Made by a program: the position numbers and the translations under genes. This document shows, piece by piece, positions 17,718 to 25,666 of a stretch of DNA of 64,000 nucleotides. This DNA comes from Amycolatopsis dendrobii (GTDB lineage Bacteria > Actinomycetota > Actinomycetes > Mycobacteriales > Pseudonocardiaceae), in NCBI RefSeq assembly GCF_014145675.1, contig NZ_JACGZW010000001.1:434001-498000 (forward strand), written 5' to 3'. The notes under the pieces are model-generated. The model searched no databases. It saw only the letters and a program-made list of their open reading frames with translations, and was not told the DNA's origin. The number at the start of each line of letters is the position of its first letter. The first letter of the stretch is position 1.

Positions 17718-18652
17718 GGGCAGGTCACTACCTGGCCCGCCCAGGAGAGCCCGCCGCCGAAGGCGAAGAGCAGCACCGGTTCGCCCGGCGGCAGCTCGCC
17801 GCGGGAGACCATTTTGGACAGTGCGAGCGGGACGGACGCCGCCGAGGTGTTGCCCGAATCGACCACGTCCCGGCCGATCACCACGTCCTCGCGCAGGTCG
17901 AGCCGGTCGGTCAGCGCCTCGACGATCCGCAGGTTCGCCTGGTGGGTGACGACCCCGGCGAGGTCCGTGGTGGCGATGCCCGCGCGACGGCAGGCTTCCG
18001 CCGCGACCGCCGGGAGTTCCTGGGTCGCCCAGCGGAACACCGACTGGCCGTCCTGAGCGAACGCGGGCTGCCATGCGTCCACGAGCCGGACGAGATTCCG
18101 GCGCGCCGGGTCGGAGCCCCACACGACCGGGCCCACCGCCGCCGTCTCGGCCGCGCTGAGAACGGCGGCTCCTGCGCCGTCGCCGAGCAGGACGCAAGTG
18201 CTGCGGTCGGTCCAGTCGGTGACGTCCGACATTTTCTCCGCGCCGACGACCAGTGCGTGCCGGGCGGCTCCCGCCTGGACGGCGTGGTCGGCGGTGGCGA
18301 GCGCGGTGCAGAAGCCGGCGCAGCCGTTGTTGAGGTCGAAACAGACCGCGTCCGGGATGCCGAGCCGGCCCGCGACCTGGGCGGCGATCGACGGGCAGCG
18401 GTCGATCGCGCTGCAGGTGGCGACCGTGACCAAGCCGATTTCGCCCGGTTCGAGACCGGCTCCGGCCAGCGCCTTGGCGGCTGCTTCGACGGCGAGGTCG
18501 GCGACCGAGCCGTCCGCGATGCGGCGGGTCGCGATGCCGGTGCGGCGGCGGATCCACTCGTCGCTCGTGTCGACCATGCCTTCCAGGTCGGCATTGGTCA
18601 GCACGCGGGCGGGCAGGTGGTGGCCGAGCGCGGTGATGCGGGAACCGGGCAT
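17714..18652 (-). CDS. Beta-ketoacyl-ACP synthase III (FabH-like)
   Basis: Condensing enzyme of the FabH fold, 312 residues. The catalytic triad is intact: Cys111 in NNGCAGF, His237 in THQAN and Asn268 in DSGNTSAA. The start has the family motif TSDEWIRRRTGI. FabH starts fatty-acid synthesis from acyl-CoA and malonyl-ACP. This copy is not beside other fab genes, is controlled by a divergent TetR and lacks an adjacent ACP, so it is probably an accessory ketosynthase. Substrate unknown. ATG follows GAGGAG. Confidence 0.88.
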   Translation of the reverse strand: MPGSRITALGHHLPARVLTNADLEGMVDTSDEWIRRRTGIATRRIADGSVADLAVEAAAKALAGAGLEPGEIGLVTVATCSAIDRCPSIAAQVAGRLGIPDAVCFDLNNGCAGFCTALATADHAVQAGAARHALVVGAEKMSDVTDWTDRSTCVLLGDGAGAAVLSAAETAAVGPVVWGSDPARRNLVRLVDAWQPAFAQDGQSVFRWATQELPAVAAEACRRAGIATTDLAGVVTHQANLRIVEALTDRLDLREDVVIGRDVVDSGNTSAASVPLALSKMVSRGELPPGEPVLLFAFGGGLSWAGQVVTCP

Positions 18653-18684
18653 CTGTCTCTCCTCACGGGTTTGGCCCAATATAG

Positions 18685-18709
18685 CGACCGATCGTTCGTA
18701 ATCTATAAT
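18685..18709. promoter_or_regulatory. TetR-type operator and -10 box between FabH-like gene and TetR gene
   Basis: CGACCGATCGTTCG (18685-18698) is a near-perfect palindrome around CGATCG and lies between the divergent starts. A perfect TATAAT (18704-18709) is followed 7 nt later by ATG 18717. That makes the TetR mRNA leaderless and places the operator just upstream of its -10 box. TATATT on the minus strand (18678-18683) may be the -10 box for the ketosynthase. Confidence 0.6.
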
Positions 18710-18716
18710 GGTTCCC

Positions 18717-19310
18717 ATGAGTCCCCGGAAGTCCGTCGCCGAGACCGGCCTCACCCGGCGGCGCATCCTCGACCTCGGCCTGGCGATCGCGTCCGCCGAG
18801 GGCCTGGAGGGGCTGACCATCGGGCGGCTCGCCGGCGAGCTGGGGATGAGCAAGGCGGGCGTGCTCGGCCATTTCGGCTCCAAGGAGAGCCTGCAACTGG
18901 CCGTCGTCGACACCGCCGCCGAGATGTTCGTCCGCGAGGTGCCCGAACGCGCCCGCGGCGTGCCGCGCGGCCTGCCCTACCTCCGGGCGGCGGGGGAGGC
19001 GTGGATCTCCTACCTGGAACGCGAACTGCTGCCCGGAGGGTGCTTCTTCACCGCGGCGGCGGCCGAGTTCGACGGCCGGGAGGGGCCGGTGCGCGACGCC
19101 GTCGTCCGGATGAGCGCGTTCTGGGAGCGGGAGCTGCGCGTCAACATCTGGCGTGCGGTGAGCCTGGAGGAATTGCCCGCGGACGCCGACATCGACCAGC
19201 TGCTCTACGAGTTCGTCGGGATCATGCTGGCGCTCAACCATTTCCTGCAATTGCACGACGACCGCCAGGCTCCGGCCCGCGCGCGCCGGGCGCTGGAACG
19301 GCTGTTCTGA
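18717..19310 (+). CDS. TetR-family transcriptional regulator (divergent from FabH-like gene)
   Basis: 197 residues. The N-terminal helix-turn-helix spans about residues 13-57 (TRRRILDLGLAIASAEGLEG, then RLAGELGMSKAGVLGHFGSKE). A ligand-binding C-terminal domain follows with TetR_C-like AFWERELR. It most likely represses the ketosynthase and itself through the palindrome in the 64-bp spacer; the ligand may be an acyl-CoA or related lipid (inference). ATG 18717 is chosen because TATAAT overlaps the earlier in-frame ATG at 18708. Confidence 0.87.
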   Translation: MSPRKSVAETGLTRRRILDLGLAIASAEGLEGLTIGRLAGELGMSKAGVLGHFGSKESLQLAVVDTAAEMFVREVPERARGVPRGLPYLRAAGEAWISYLERELLPGGCFFTAAAAEFDGREGPVRDAVVRMSAFWERELRVNIWRAVSLEELPADADIDQLLYEFVGIMLALNHFLQLHDDRQAPARARRALERLF

Positions 19311-19323
19311 CGCGGACCTTCGT

Positions 19324-20235
19324 TCACGAGGAGTACTGCGCGCGGCACAGCTCCCGAAACTCCTGCGCCCGCCGGGTGAGCCGGACCCCGCGCATCGTCG
19401 CGAGCACGATCTCCAGCGACGGAACCTCGTCCGTGAGCGTCAGCGGCACCACCCGAGCGCCCGCGTAAGTCGTGTCGTCCGGCGGCCGCTGGTTGAGCAG
19501 CGCGAACCCGTGCCCGGAAGCGACCAGCGCCCGCACCGTCTCGTACCCGCTCGTCCGGTGCCGGACCCGCGGCGCCACCCCGGCGTCGCTCAGGATCGAC
19601 TGCAGGTACTCCCGGCTGTGCGGCAGGTCGAGCAGCACCATCGGCTCCTCCGCCAGCTCGTGCAGCGAAACCTTGCGGCTCTTGCGCCGGGCGAGCCGGT
19701 GGTCCTCGGAGACGAGCGCGTACGGAGCGGCGGTGCCGACCACCTCGCGGTCGATGTCGTCGTCGAGGTCGTAGCCGTACAGCATCGCCAGCTCGGTTTC
19801 ACCCGCCCGCAAAGCACCCTTGAGCGCCTTGTGCTCGCCTTCGCGGAGGGACACGTGGACGCGCGGATGCCGGGTTTCGAATTCGGCCAGCAGACTCGGC
19901 AGCCGGAACGGCGCGAGTGTGGTGAAGCAGCCGACGGTGAGCGTCCCGACGAGGTCGGTGCCGGACTGCCGCGCCGTTTCGACCAGCTCCGCGCCGTGCG
20001 CCAGGAAATCCAGCACCCGCTTGTAGAACTCCTCGCCGGCGGTGGTCAGGCTCAGCCCGCGGGCGTGGTGGCGCAGCAGGAACTGCACGCCCATTTCCTT
20101 CTCCAGCTGCGCGATCGCCGTCGAAACGGCCGACTGCGAGACCATCAGCTCCTTCGACGCGGCTGTCATGCTCAGGTGCCGCGCCGCCGCCTCGAAATAG
20201 CGCAACTGCACGAGGGTGAAGGAGGGCTCGCTCAT
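19324..20235 (-). CDS. LysR-family regulator downstream of amine oxidase
   Basis: 303 residues. Winged helix-turn-helix at about residues 6-65 (LVQLRYFEAAARHLSMTAAS, then VSQSAVSTAIAQLEKEMG), followed by the periplasmic-binding-protein-like effector domain. The gene starts 14 nt after the amine oxidase stop and is probably cotranscribed with it, which is less usual than the divergent LysR arrangement. Likely a regulator of amine use; effector unknown. Confidence 0.88.
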   Translation of the reverse strand: MSEPSFTLVQLRYFEAAARHLSMTAASKELMVSQSAVSTAIAQLEKEMGVQFLLRHHARGLSLTTAGEEFYKRVLDFLAHGAELVETARQSGTDLVGTLTVGCFTTLAPFRLPSLLAEFETRHPRVHVSLREGEHKALKGALRAGETELAMLYGYDLDDDIDREVVGTAAPYALVSEDHRLARRKSRKVSLHELAEEPMVLLDLPHSREYLQSILSDAGVAPRVRHRTSGYETVRALVASGHGFALLNQRPPDDTTYAGARVVPLTLTDEVPSLEIVLATMRGVRLTRRAQEFRELCRAQYSS

Positions 20236-20249
20236 GCCGACATCCTGCC

Positions 20250-22151
20250 TCAGTGACAGCAGCCGGGATGCTGCGGTTTCGGCGCGGGCGTGTCCAGCGC
20301 GGGGTTGGCGTCGAAGAATCCGCTGGGCTTGAGCGTGAACCCGGTGCGGTCGACGGGCATGATCGGCCAGTCCTCGGTGCGCGGGTAATGCGTGAGGCCG
20401 AAGGTGTGCCAGACGACGAGGTCGGCGCCGTCGAGGTCGCGATCGGCCCGGATCCAGGTGTCGATGCCGGTCTTGCCGTCGTTCTGGTTGACGTACTCGC
20501 CCGCCGGGAAGCGCTCGTCCTCGGCGTACGCGGTGACCCAGAGGTGCTTGCGGGTGAAGGCGGCGCGGCGGGCGATGGACGACGCGCCGTCGGCCAGCAA
20601 TGGCGGCTGGCCTTCTGGATGCAGCGTGTAGCCGACGGGTTCGCCGAGGGCGTTGCGGGACTCGGGATTGCTGATCCGCCAGGTGCGGCCGAGGGTCCCG
20701 TCGGCGAGCCGGGCAGCCTCGGATTCCTTGGCCAGCCTGGTGATCTTGCGGGTGAAGGCGTTGCCGTATGGATTGCCGGGGCCGATCGGGACTCGCTGCG
20801 CGTCGATCTCGTCGACCGCGTTGGAGAGGCCGTCGACCATCATGTCCAGCCGCGCGGAGAACAGGTGCTGGTGGAACGGCGCGCCGATGCCAGGGGCGAT
20901 TTCAGCGGCCCACGGGTAGTCCTCGTCGGCGGGGAAGGCCGAGGTGAAGACGATGCCGGTGGCCTTGCATTCGAGTTCGATCGTGCCGTCGAGGTAGAGA
21001 TGCCAGTAGAAGCCGTAGTCGTAATTGCCGACTGTCACGAAGAACGAAACGACCAGCCGCCGCTGCCGACGGGTCGAGACACTCCCGTTGTAGTGGTCAG
21101 TGTGCTTCCACAGCACGCCCGCGTCTTCCTCGTGCATGCAGATCGCGTTCGCGATGGTGTGCGGCCGGCCGTCGTCATCGTGCAGGACGGCGTCGAAGTA
21201 GCGGATCTCGCCCAGGCAATCGCAGCCGAGCGTGAGCGAGTTGGCTTCCTTGCCCAGCGAGTACTCACCGGCGTCGAAGTAGTTCTGCCAGAACCGGACC
21301 GGGCTCGGGTCGCCATAGGGCACAACCATCTCGGCGACGGAAGCGCGGTACACGACAGGACGCAGCCGTTCTCCGTCCTGGAAGCCGATTTGGTGCAGGG
21401 TAAGGCCTTCGACTGCGTTGAAGCCGATCCGGAACTGCCACTTCTCCCAGGTGACGACATCGTCGTCCACGGTGAAGCTCGGCCCCTCGGGCTGGGTGAT
21501 CACGATGGGCTTCTGCGTGTCGCGGGCCGGCCCGTCGAGGTGGTAGTCGTAGGCGGTGCGCGGGATGTCGGCCGGACCGTCGTCGACGAGGTCGTGCACG
21601 CGGCCCGCGATCAGGTCGACGTAGGCCACGACGCCGTCGATCGGGTGCGCCCAGAGGTTGTCGTCCTTGTTGAGCTGGAGAAACGCCAGGCAGCGCACGA
21701 GCCGCAGACCGGTTTCGCCGGGAATGTCGAAGCATCCGGCGCTCAGGGCGGAGATCCGGACCGACCGGGGCTCGTCGATGCCGCGGCGGCGCATGGCCGC
21801 GTTCCACGCCTCGTCCTTCCAGAGGATCTCCTCGACCAGGTCGAACTCCTCGTGCAGGATCGGCGGCTGCCCCTCGGACACCACGTCCACCGCCCGGTCG
21901 GCCACGACCTCGCCGCTGGTCAGCGACACGACCACCTCGCGCACCGCGCCGGTCCGCCGGTCGAGCAGCAGCGAACGGACGCGGCGGTCCACCGGGCCGC
22001 CCGGCTGCCAGGCCAGCACGGCCGCCTTCGCCGGTTCCAGCAGCGAGACGAGCGCGAACCGGGTGCTCTCGGTCGCGATCCCGGCGCCGGCCAGCAGTTC
22101 GCGGTTGCGGGCGACCTCGTCCTCGGTCAGGCGCGAGAGGGGGTGGGCCAT
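20250..22151 (-). CDS. Copper amine oxidase (primary-amine oxidase, tyramine/phenethylamine type)
   Basis: Oxidises primary amines to aldehydes, ammonia and hydrogen peroxide; 633 residues, normal bacterial length. Tyr377 in GNYDY is the precursor of the topaquinone cofactor. Asp293 in YFDAGEYSLG is the catalytic base. His427 and His429 (FHQHL) bind copper, with the third ligand in the conserved THYPRTEDWPIMP near the C-terminus. No signal peptide, so probably cytosolic, as in Arthrobacter phenethylamine oxidase. An aldehyde dehydrogenase 0.7 kb away could oxidise the product. Confidence 0.93.
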   Translation of the reverse strand: MAHPLSRLTEDEVARNRELLAGAGIATESTRFALVSLLEPAKAAVLAWQPGGPVDRRVRSLLLDRRTGAVREVVVSLTSGEVVADRAVDVVSEGQPPILHEEFDLVEEILWKDEAWNAAMRRRGIDEPRSVRISALSAGCFDIPGETGLRLVRCLAFLQLNKDDNLWAHPIDGVVAYVDLIAGRVHDLVDDGPADIPRTAYDYHLDGPARDTQKPIVITQPEGPSFTVDDDVVTWEKWQFRIGFNAVEGLTLHQIGFQDGERLRPVVYRASVAEMVVPYGDPSPVRFWQNYFDAGEYSLGKEANSLTLGCDCLGEIRYFDAVLHDDDGRPHTIANAICMHEEDAGVLWKHTDHYNGSVSTRRQRRLVVSFFVTVGNYDYGFYWHLYLDGTIELECKATGIVFTSAFPADEDYPWAAEIAPGIGAPFHQHLFSARLDMMVDGLSNAVDEIDAQRVPIGPGNPYGNAFTRKITRLAKESEAARLADGTLGRTWRISNPESRNALGEPVGYTLHPEGQPPLLADGASSIARRAAFTRKHLWVTAYAEDERFPAGEYVNQNDGKTGIDTWIRADRDLDGADLVVWHTFGLTHYPRTEDWPIMPVDRTGFTLKPSGFFDANPALDTPAPKPQHPGCCH

Positions 22152-22164
22152 GCGCGTCTCCTCG

Positions 22165-22188
22165 TTCTTTGCGGTCTAGCGCAAAGAA
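22165..22188. promoter_or_regulatory. Perfect inverted repeat upstream of amine oxidase
   Basis: TTCTTTGCG-N6-CGCAAAGAA, a perfect 9-bp palindrome, starts 14 bp upstream of the amine oxidase ATG, close to its ribosome site. Placement fits a repressor operator over the transcription start; the LysR at 19324 or the TetR at 22284 are candidates. Confidence 0.55.
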
Positions 22189-22227
22189 TGCGCGCTGCCG
22201 ATGCGGGAGGCAAGACCCTTGATGGTG

Positions 22228-22243
22228 CGGTTCTGCGGAACCG
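22228..22243. promoter_or_regulatory. Palindrome CGGTTC-N4-GAACCG upstream of TetR gene
   Basis: A perfect 6-bp inverted repeat lies about 41 bp before the GTG start of the TetR gene, in the divergent spacer shared with amine oxidase. It is of a size and place suited to TetR autoregulation. Confidence 0.5.
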
Positions 22244-22283
22244 GTACTGGGTTTTTCGATGCACGTCATCAATAATCCTGGAC

Positions 22284-22892
22284 GTGGCACGACCCAAGGA
22301 CCAGGCGAAGCGGCGCGACGAGCTGGTGGCGGCTGCCGCCCGCGCGATCCGGACGCGGGGGCTGGCCGGTCTCCGCGTGCGCGACGTCGCCGAGGAGGCC
22401 GGGCTGTCGGCAGGCTCGGTCAGCTACTACTACCCGGACCTCGACGACCTGCTGTTCGAACTGCACCGCGACGCGGTCGACCGGTTCTACTGGGCGCGAG
22501 CGCGGGCCGCGGAGGCCGAGGACGATCCGGTCCGGCGGCTCGTGCGGCTGGCCGGCGCGGGGCTTCCGGACAGGGAGGGCGATCCGCTGAGCCGGGTGCT
22601 GTACGAAATGCACGTCCACGCTGCGCGCAACCCGGCGCACGCGGTGTTGATGACGGCGCTCTGGGATCGCGAGGTGTCGCTGTACTCGGCCGCGCTCGCG
22701 CACGGTCAGGACACCGGAGCGTTCCGGCTGCGGTCGCCCGCCGCGGACATCGCGGCGAACGCGGTGGCCCTGGAAGACGCCTACGGCCTGCATCTCGCCG
22801 GCCGCAACACCAGCCTGTCCGCGGCCAGGACGCGCGAGCTGCTGCTCGGGTACCTGGCCGCGGAAACCGGGCGCGACCTCGGTCAGGCGTAG
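22284..22892 (+). CDS. TetR/AcrR-family regulator divergent from amine oxidase
   Basis: 202 residues. The N-terminal helix-turn-helix runs from about residue 8 to 55 (RRDELVAAAARAIRTRGLAG, then VAEEAGLSAGSVSYYYPDLD). The C-terminal domain resembles the BetI-like group. GTG 22284 lies 7 nt after AATAAT, so translation is probably leaderless. It diverges from amine oxidase and its last 10 bases overlap the aldehyde dehydrogenase stop; it likely controls one or both genes. Confidence 0.83.
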   Translation: MARPKDQAKRRDELVAAAARAIRTRGLAGLRVRDVAEEAGLSAGSVSYYYPDLDDLLFELHRDAVDRFYWARARAAEAEDDPVRRLVRLAGAGLPDREGDPLSRVLYEMHVHAARNPAHAVLMTALWDREVSLYSAALAHGQDTGAFRLRSPAADIAANAVALEDAYGLHLAGRNTSLSAARTRELLLGYLAAETGRDLGQA

Positions 22893-24343
22893 GCCGTCCA
22901 GACCGTCTTGAGACCGGTGTACTTGTCGAACGAGTGCGGGGAAAGATCGCGGCCGAAGCCGGACTGCTTGAAGCCGCCGAACGGGGTCGCGGTGCTGAGC
23001 GCGTCCACTGTGTTCACCGAGACCGTCCCGGCGTGGATTCCGTCGGAGACGCGGTGCGCGCGGGCGAGGTCGCGGGTCCAGACGGACGCGGCGAGGCCGT
23101 ACGGCGTGTCGTTGGCGAGCCGGATCGCTTCGGCTTCGGTCTCGAACGGGAGGGCGGCGAGCACTGGCCCGAACAACTCGTCGGTGACCAGCGGGTCGTC
23201 GGCGGCCACGTCGGTCACGACGGCCGGATCCAGGAACGCACCCCGGCGGGTGCCGCCGGTGACGACGGTTCCGCTGCTGGCTTCGACGGCCGCCAGCACC
23301 CGCGCCGCGGCGTTCTCGTCGATCATCGGACCCAGTTTCGTGGCCGGGTCCAGCGGATCTCCGGGTACCCACGCGGCGGCCTTTTCGCGCAGCCGGGCAA
23401 GGAATTCGTCTGCGACCGGCGCCTGCACGAGCAGCCGGGTGGTCGCCGAACAGACCTGGCCGGAGTTCGCGCAGAACCCGAACGCGACCAGGTCCGCCGC
23501 GGCGTCGAGGTCCGCGTCGGCGAACACCGCGACCGGGCTCTTGCCGCCGCATTCGAGCCAGACCTGTTTGAGGTTCGACTCCCCGGCGTAGCGCAGGAAC
23601 AGCCCGCCCACCGGCGTCGACCCGGTGAAGGCGAGGACGTCGACGTCCGGATGCCGTCCCAGCGCCTGTCCCGCGGTCTCGCCGAAACCCGGCACGACGT
23701 TGAGCACCCCGTCCGGGATTCCCGCTTCTGCGGCCAGTTCTCCCAGCCGCAGCGCGGACAGCGGCGACTGTTCGGCGGGTTTGAGGACCACGCTGTTGCC
23801 CGCGGCCAGGGCCGGAGCGAGCTTCCATCCGGCGATGTCGAGCGGGAAGTTCCACGGCACGACCGCGCCCACCACTCCGAGCGGCACGCGCCGGATCGCG
23901 GCGAAGTTGCCCGGAGGGGCGGGCGCGACCTCGTCGTAGCGTTTGTCGAGCGCCTCGGCGTACCAGGCGAAGCACTCGGCGGTCGCGGGCACGTCCTGGC
24001 CGAACGTGTCCGAGATCGGACGGCCGACGTCCAGGGTGTCGCAGAGCGCGAGCTCCGGTCCGTGCGCACTGATCAGTTCGGCCAGCCTCAACAGGCGGTT
24101 CTTGCGCTCAGCCAAGGCGAGCCGGGACCAGCGGCCGTCCTCGAACGCGCGCCGCGCGGCGGCGACCGCGGCGTCGATCTCGTCCCGGCCGCATTCGGCC
24201 ACCTGCGCGACTGGGTGCCCGGTGGCGGGGTTGACGTCGGCGAAAGTCTTGCCGGACTCGGCTTCGAGCCAATCTCCGTCCACAAAGGCCGCGGTACGGG
24301 GGCGCAGCCGCGCGGCCTCGTGCACCCAGTCGCCGTGGTTCAT
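22883..24343 (-). CDS. NAD(P)-dependent aldehyde dehydrogenase (PuuC/AldH-like)
   Basis: Oxidises aldehydes to acids; 486 residues. Visible signatures are VPWNFPLD, FTGSTPVG, LECGGKSP with the general-base glutamate, and the catalytic cysteine in NSGQVCSA. The sequence is closest to gamma-glutamyl-aminobutyraldehyde/betaine aldehyde dehydrogenases. Beside amine oxidase it likely clears the aldehyde made from amines. A TGCATC-N9-GATGCA operator 79 bp upstream links its control to the RidA/aspartase block. Confidence 0.92.
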   Translation of the reverse strand: MNHGDWVHEAARLRPRTAAFVDGDWLEAESGKTFADVNPATGHPVAQVAECGRDEIDAAVAAARRAFEDGRWSRLALAERKNRLLRLAELISAHGPELALCDTLDVGRPISDTFGQDVPATAECFAWYAEALDKRYDEVAPAPPGNFAAIRRVPLGVVGAVVPWNFPLDIAGWKLAPALAAGNSVVLKPAEQSPLSALRLGELAAEAGIPDGVLNVVPGFGETAGQALGRHPDVDVLAFTGSTPVGGLFLRYAGESNLKQVWLECGGKSPVAVFADADLDAAADLVAFGFCANSGQVCSATTRLLVQAPVADEFLARLREKAAAWVPGDPLDPATKLGPMIDENAAARVLAAVEASSGTVVTGGTRRGAFLDPAVVTDVAADDPLVTDELFGPVLAALPFETEAEAIRLANDTPYGLAASVWTRDLARAHRVSDGIHAGTVSVNTVDALSTATPFGGFKQSGFGRDLSPHSFDKYTGLKTVWTAYA

Positions 24344-24421
24344 TCCCGGAACCGCCTTTCGTCGCTTCCGTTCACTATCGCCAGCGGCCGGTTTGCGGGA
24401 AAGCAGAGCTTTTCGCTGCGC

Positions 24422-24442
24422 TGCATCGGGCTGATCGATGCA
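24422..24442. promoter_or_regulatory. Candidate operator TGCATC-N9-GATGCA upstream of aldehyde dehydrogenase
   Basis: Perfect 6-bp inverted repeat with a 9-base spacer, 79 bp before the dehydrogenase ATG and 4 bp from the erm stop. Same arms, spacer length and distance as the sites at 12220 and 16031. Confidence 0.6.
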
Positions 24443-24445
24443 AGC

Positions 24446-25207
24446 TCACCGGGCGAGCTCCCACAGCGACGCCCACTGCCCGGCGGTCAGGTCGCGGGGG
24501 AGTGCTCGCGGCGACAGCCTTTGCCGGGCAAGCCAGGTCCGGGCCGCGCGGACGCTGAGGCGGCCGGTGCGGGGCAGGATCCCGCCCAGCCCGCGACCGC
24601 GTCCGGTGAAGACTTCGCGGACGAACTCCTGGTACTCCGCCCGATCCTCGACCAGCGGCTCCGGGCGGCGGGTGAGCACGAGGATCCCGCCGTCCACGGC
24701 GGGGCGAGGACGGAACGCGTGCGCCGGCACCCGGGCGGGGACGGCGAACTCGAACCACGGCCACCAGGCGGCGGTCATCTGGGAGGCGCCGCCGATTCCG
24801 GCCCGGCGGCGGGCGACTTCCCATTGCACGAGCAGCACCGCGAGTTCCCAGTGCGGCTGCCGGAACAACCGGCGCAGCGTCGCGGTGGTGAGGTGGAACG
24901 GAAGGTTGCCGACGACGGTGTGCGGAACGTCGGGCAGCCGGTGCCGGAGCAGATCGCCGTGGACGACCTTGACGTGCTCGCCGGTCCGCCGGTCCAGGCG
25001 GCGGGCGCGGCGGGGGTCGAGTTCGACGGCGGTCAGCGGGCGGCCGGTGCGGCTGAGCGGGATGGTGAGCGCGCCGTCGCCCGCGGCCAGTTCCACGAGG
25101 GGACCGGTCGTGCGGCCGGCGGCAGTGCAGACAGCGGCGATGACGGCGGGGTCGGCCAGGAAGTTCTGGCCGAGCTCGTGCCGTCCGCCGAAGGATTGGG
25201 CAGACAT
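24446..25207 (-). CDS. erm: Erm-type 23S rRNA adenine-N6 methyltransferase
   Basis: Predicted to methylate A2058 of 23S rRNA, giving macrolide-lincosamide-streptogramin B resistance. 253 residues, with HELGQNFL (residues 10-17), SAM motif LVELAAGDGALT (37-48), VELDPRRA and the catalytic NLPFH (101-105). Erm enzymes carry N-(I/L)-P-(F/Y) here, whereas KsgA has a longer form and different C-terminus, so Erm is favoured. A possible attenuation leader lies upstream. No antibiotic-synthesis genes flank it, which suggests intrinsic resistance. Confidence 0.88.
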   Translation of the reverse strand: MSAQSFGGRHELGQNFLADPAVIAAVCTAAGRTTGPLVELAAGDGALTIPLSRTGRPLTAVELDPRRARRLDRRTGEHVKVVHGDLLRHRLPDVPHTVVGNLPFHLTTATLRRLFRQPHWELAVLLVQWEVARRRAGIGGASQMTAAWWPWFEFAVPARVPAHAFRPRPAVDGGILVLTRRPEPLVEDRAEYQEFVREVFTGRGRGLGGILPRTGRLSVRAARTWLARQRLSPRALPRDLTAGQWASLWELAR

Positions 25208-25259
25208 AGGGTGGGGACTCCGCGCATGAGGAAGCGACCCGGGTGCCGAGACTGGCGGC

Positions 25260-25303
25260 CCGGACGGACAACGGGAGAGCGCGACGGAGCGGTGTGCGTC
25301 CGG
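25260..25303 (-). promoter_or_regulatory. Possible attenuator hairpin in erm leader
   Basis: CCGGACG at 25260-25266 pairs with CGTCCGG at 25297-25303. In the minus-strand transcript this stem forms a few bases after the stop of the 16-codon upstream ORF and about 50 nt before the erm start. That is the position expected of a ribosome-sensing attenuator. Confidence 0.4.
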
Positions 25304-25306
25304 CGC

Positions 25307-25357
25307 TCAGGCGTTGCGCAGGCGAGTCAACGCGTACGCGGCGAAAGCGGCACCCAT
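25307..25357 (-). CDS. 16-residue leader peptide upstream of erm
   Basis: Short ORF MGAAFAAYALTRLRNA followed by TGA, 100 bases upstream of erm on the same strand. Its ATG lies 8 nt from TAGGCT, so it would be translated from a nearly leaderless mRNA. Ribosome stalling on such peptides induces many macrolide-resistance genes. No known stall motif is recognised, so the role is inferred from position. Confidence 0.45.
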   Translation of the reverse strand: MGAAFAAYALTRLRNA

Positions 25358-25365
25358 GGGCGGGG

Positions 25366-25403
25366 AGCCTAGCCGACCGGCCCGACGGGTCGCATCCGGT
25401 TTT
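25366..25403 (-). promoter_or_regulatory. Candidate WhiB7-type promoter of erm
   Basis: On the minus strand: AAAA (25403-25400), 4 bases, ATGCGA as -35 (25395-25390), an 18-base spacer and TAGGCT as -10 (25371-25366). An AT-rich run just upstream of a -35 box is the known WhiB7-SigA promoter layout that drives intrinsic antibiotic-resistance genes in actinobacteria, including erm in mycobacteria. The -35 is a weak match. Confidence 0.4.
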
Positions 25404-25666
25404 CCGGGCAGGTCTTCTTCCCGGGCCGTGCGCTGCCTCCCGAATTCGCTCGCGGCCTTTCCCGACCCGGCAGATGAACTATTTTCGGCAATTTCGCCCG
25501 GGTATCGAGCGGACCGCTTACGACGGAAGTACCCGGTGATTCCGGCCCGCAAACTGACACGAAACGGGGTCGCTCGCTTGAGGGGTGCGCCGCTTGCGCA
25601 GCACTTTGTCCCGCCGGACAGTAGGAACCGAAGCGCACAATCCGATTCGGGAAATGGAGTGGATCC
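25404..25666. other. Intergenic region between erm promoter and PRC-barrel gene
   Basis: This stretch separates the two divergent units. Translations in all frames look like noise; apart from the GGAG ribosome site of the next gene I see no further structure. Confidence 0.5.

Noticed and set aside
24446..25207. KsgA/RsmA (16S rRNA dimethyltransferase) instead of Erm
   Set aside because: The catalytic NLPFH, the short length and the divergent C-terminus fit Erm better, and ksgA normally lies near other housekeeping genes.
25033..25227. 64-codon frame starting just upstream of erm as its leader peptide
   Set aside because: It overlaps most of the erm 5' end in another frame; the 16-codon ORF further upstream is better placed after a promoter.
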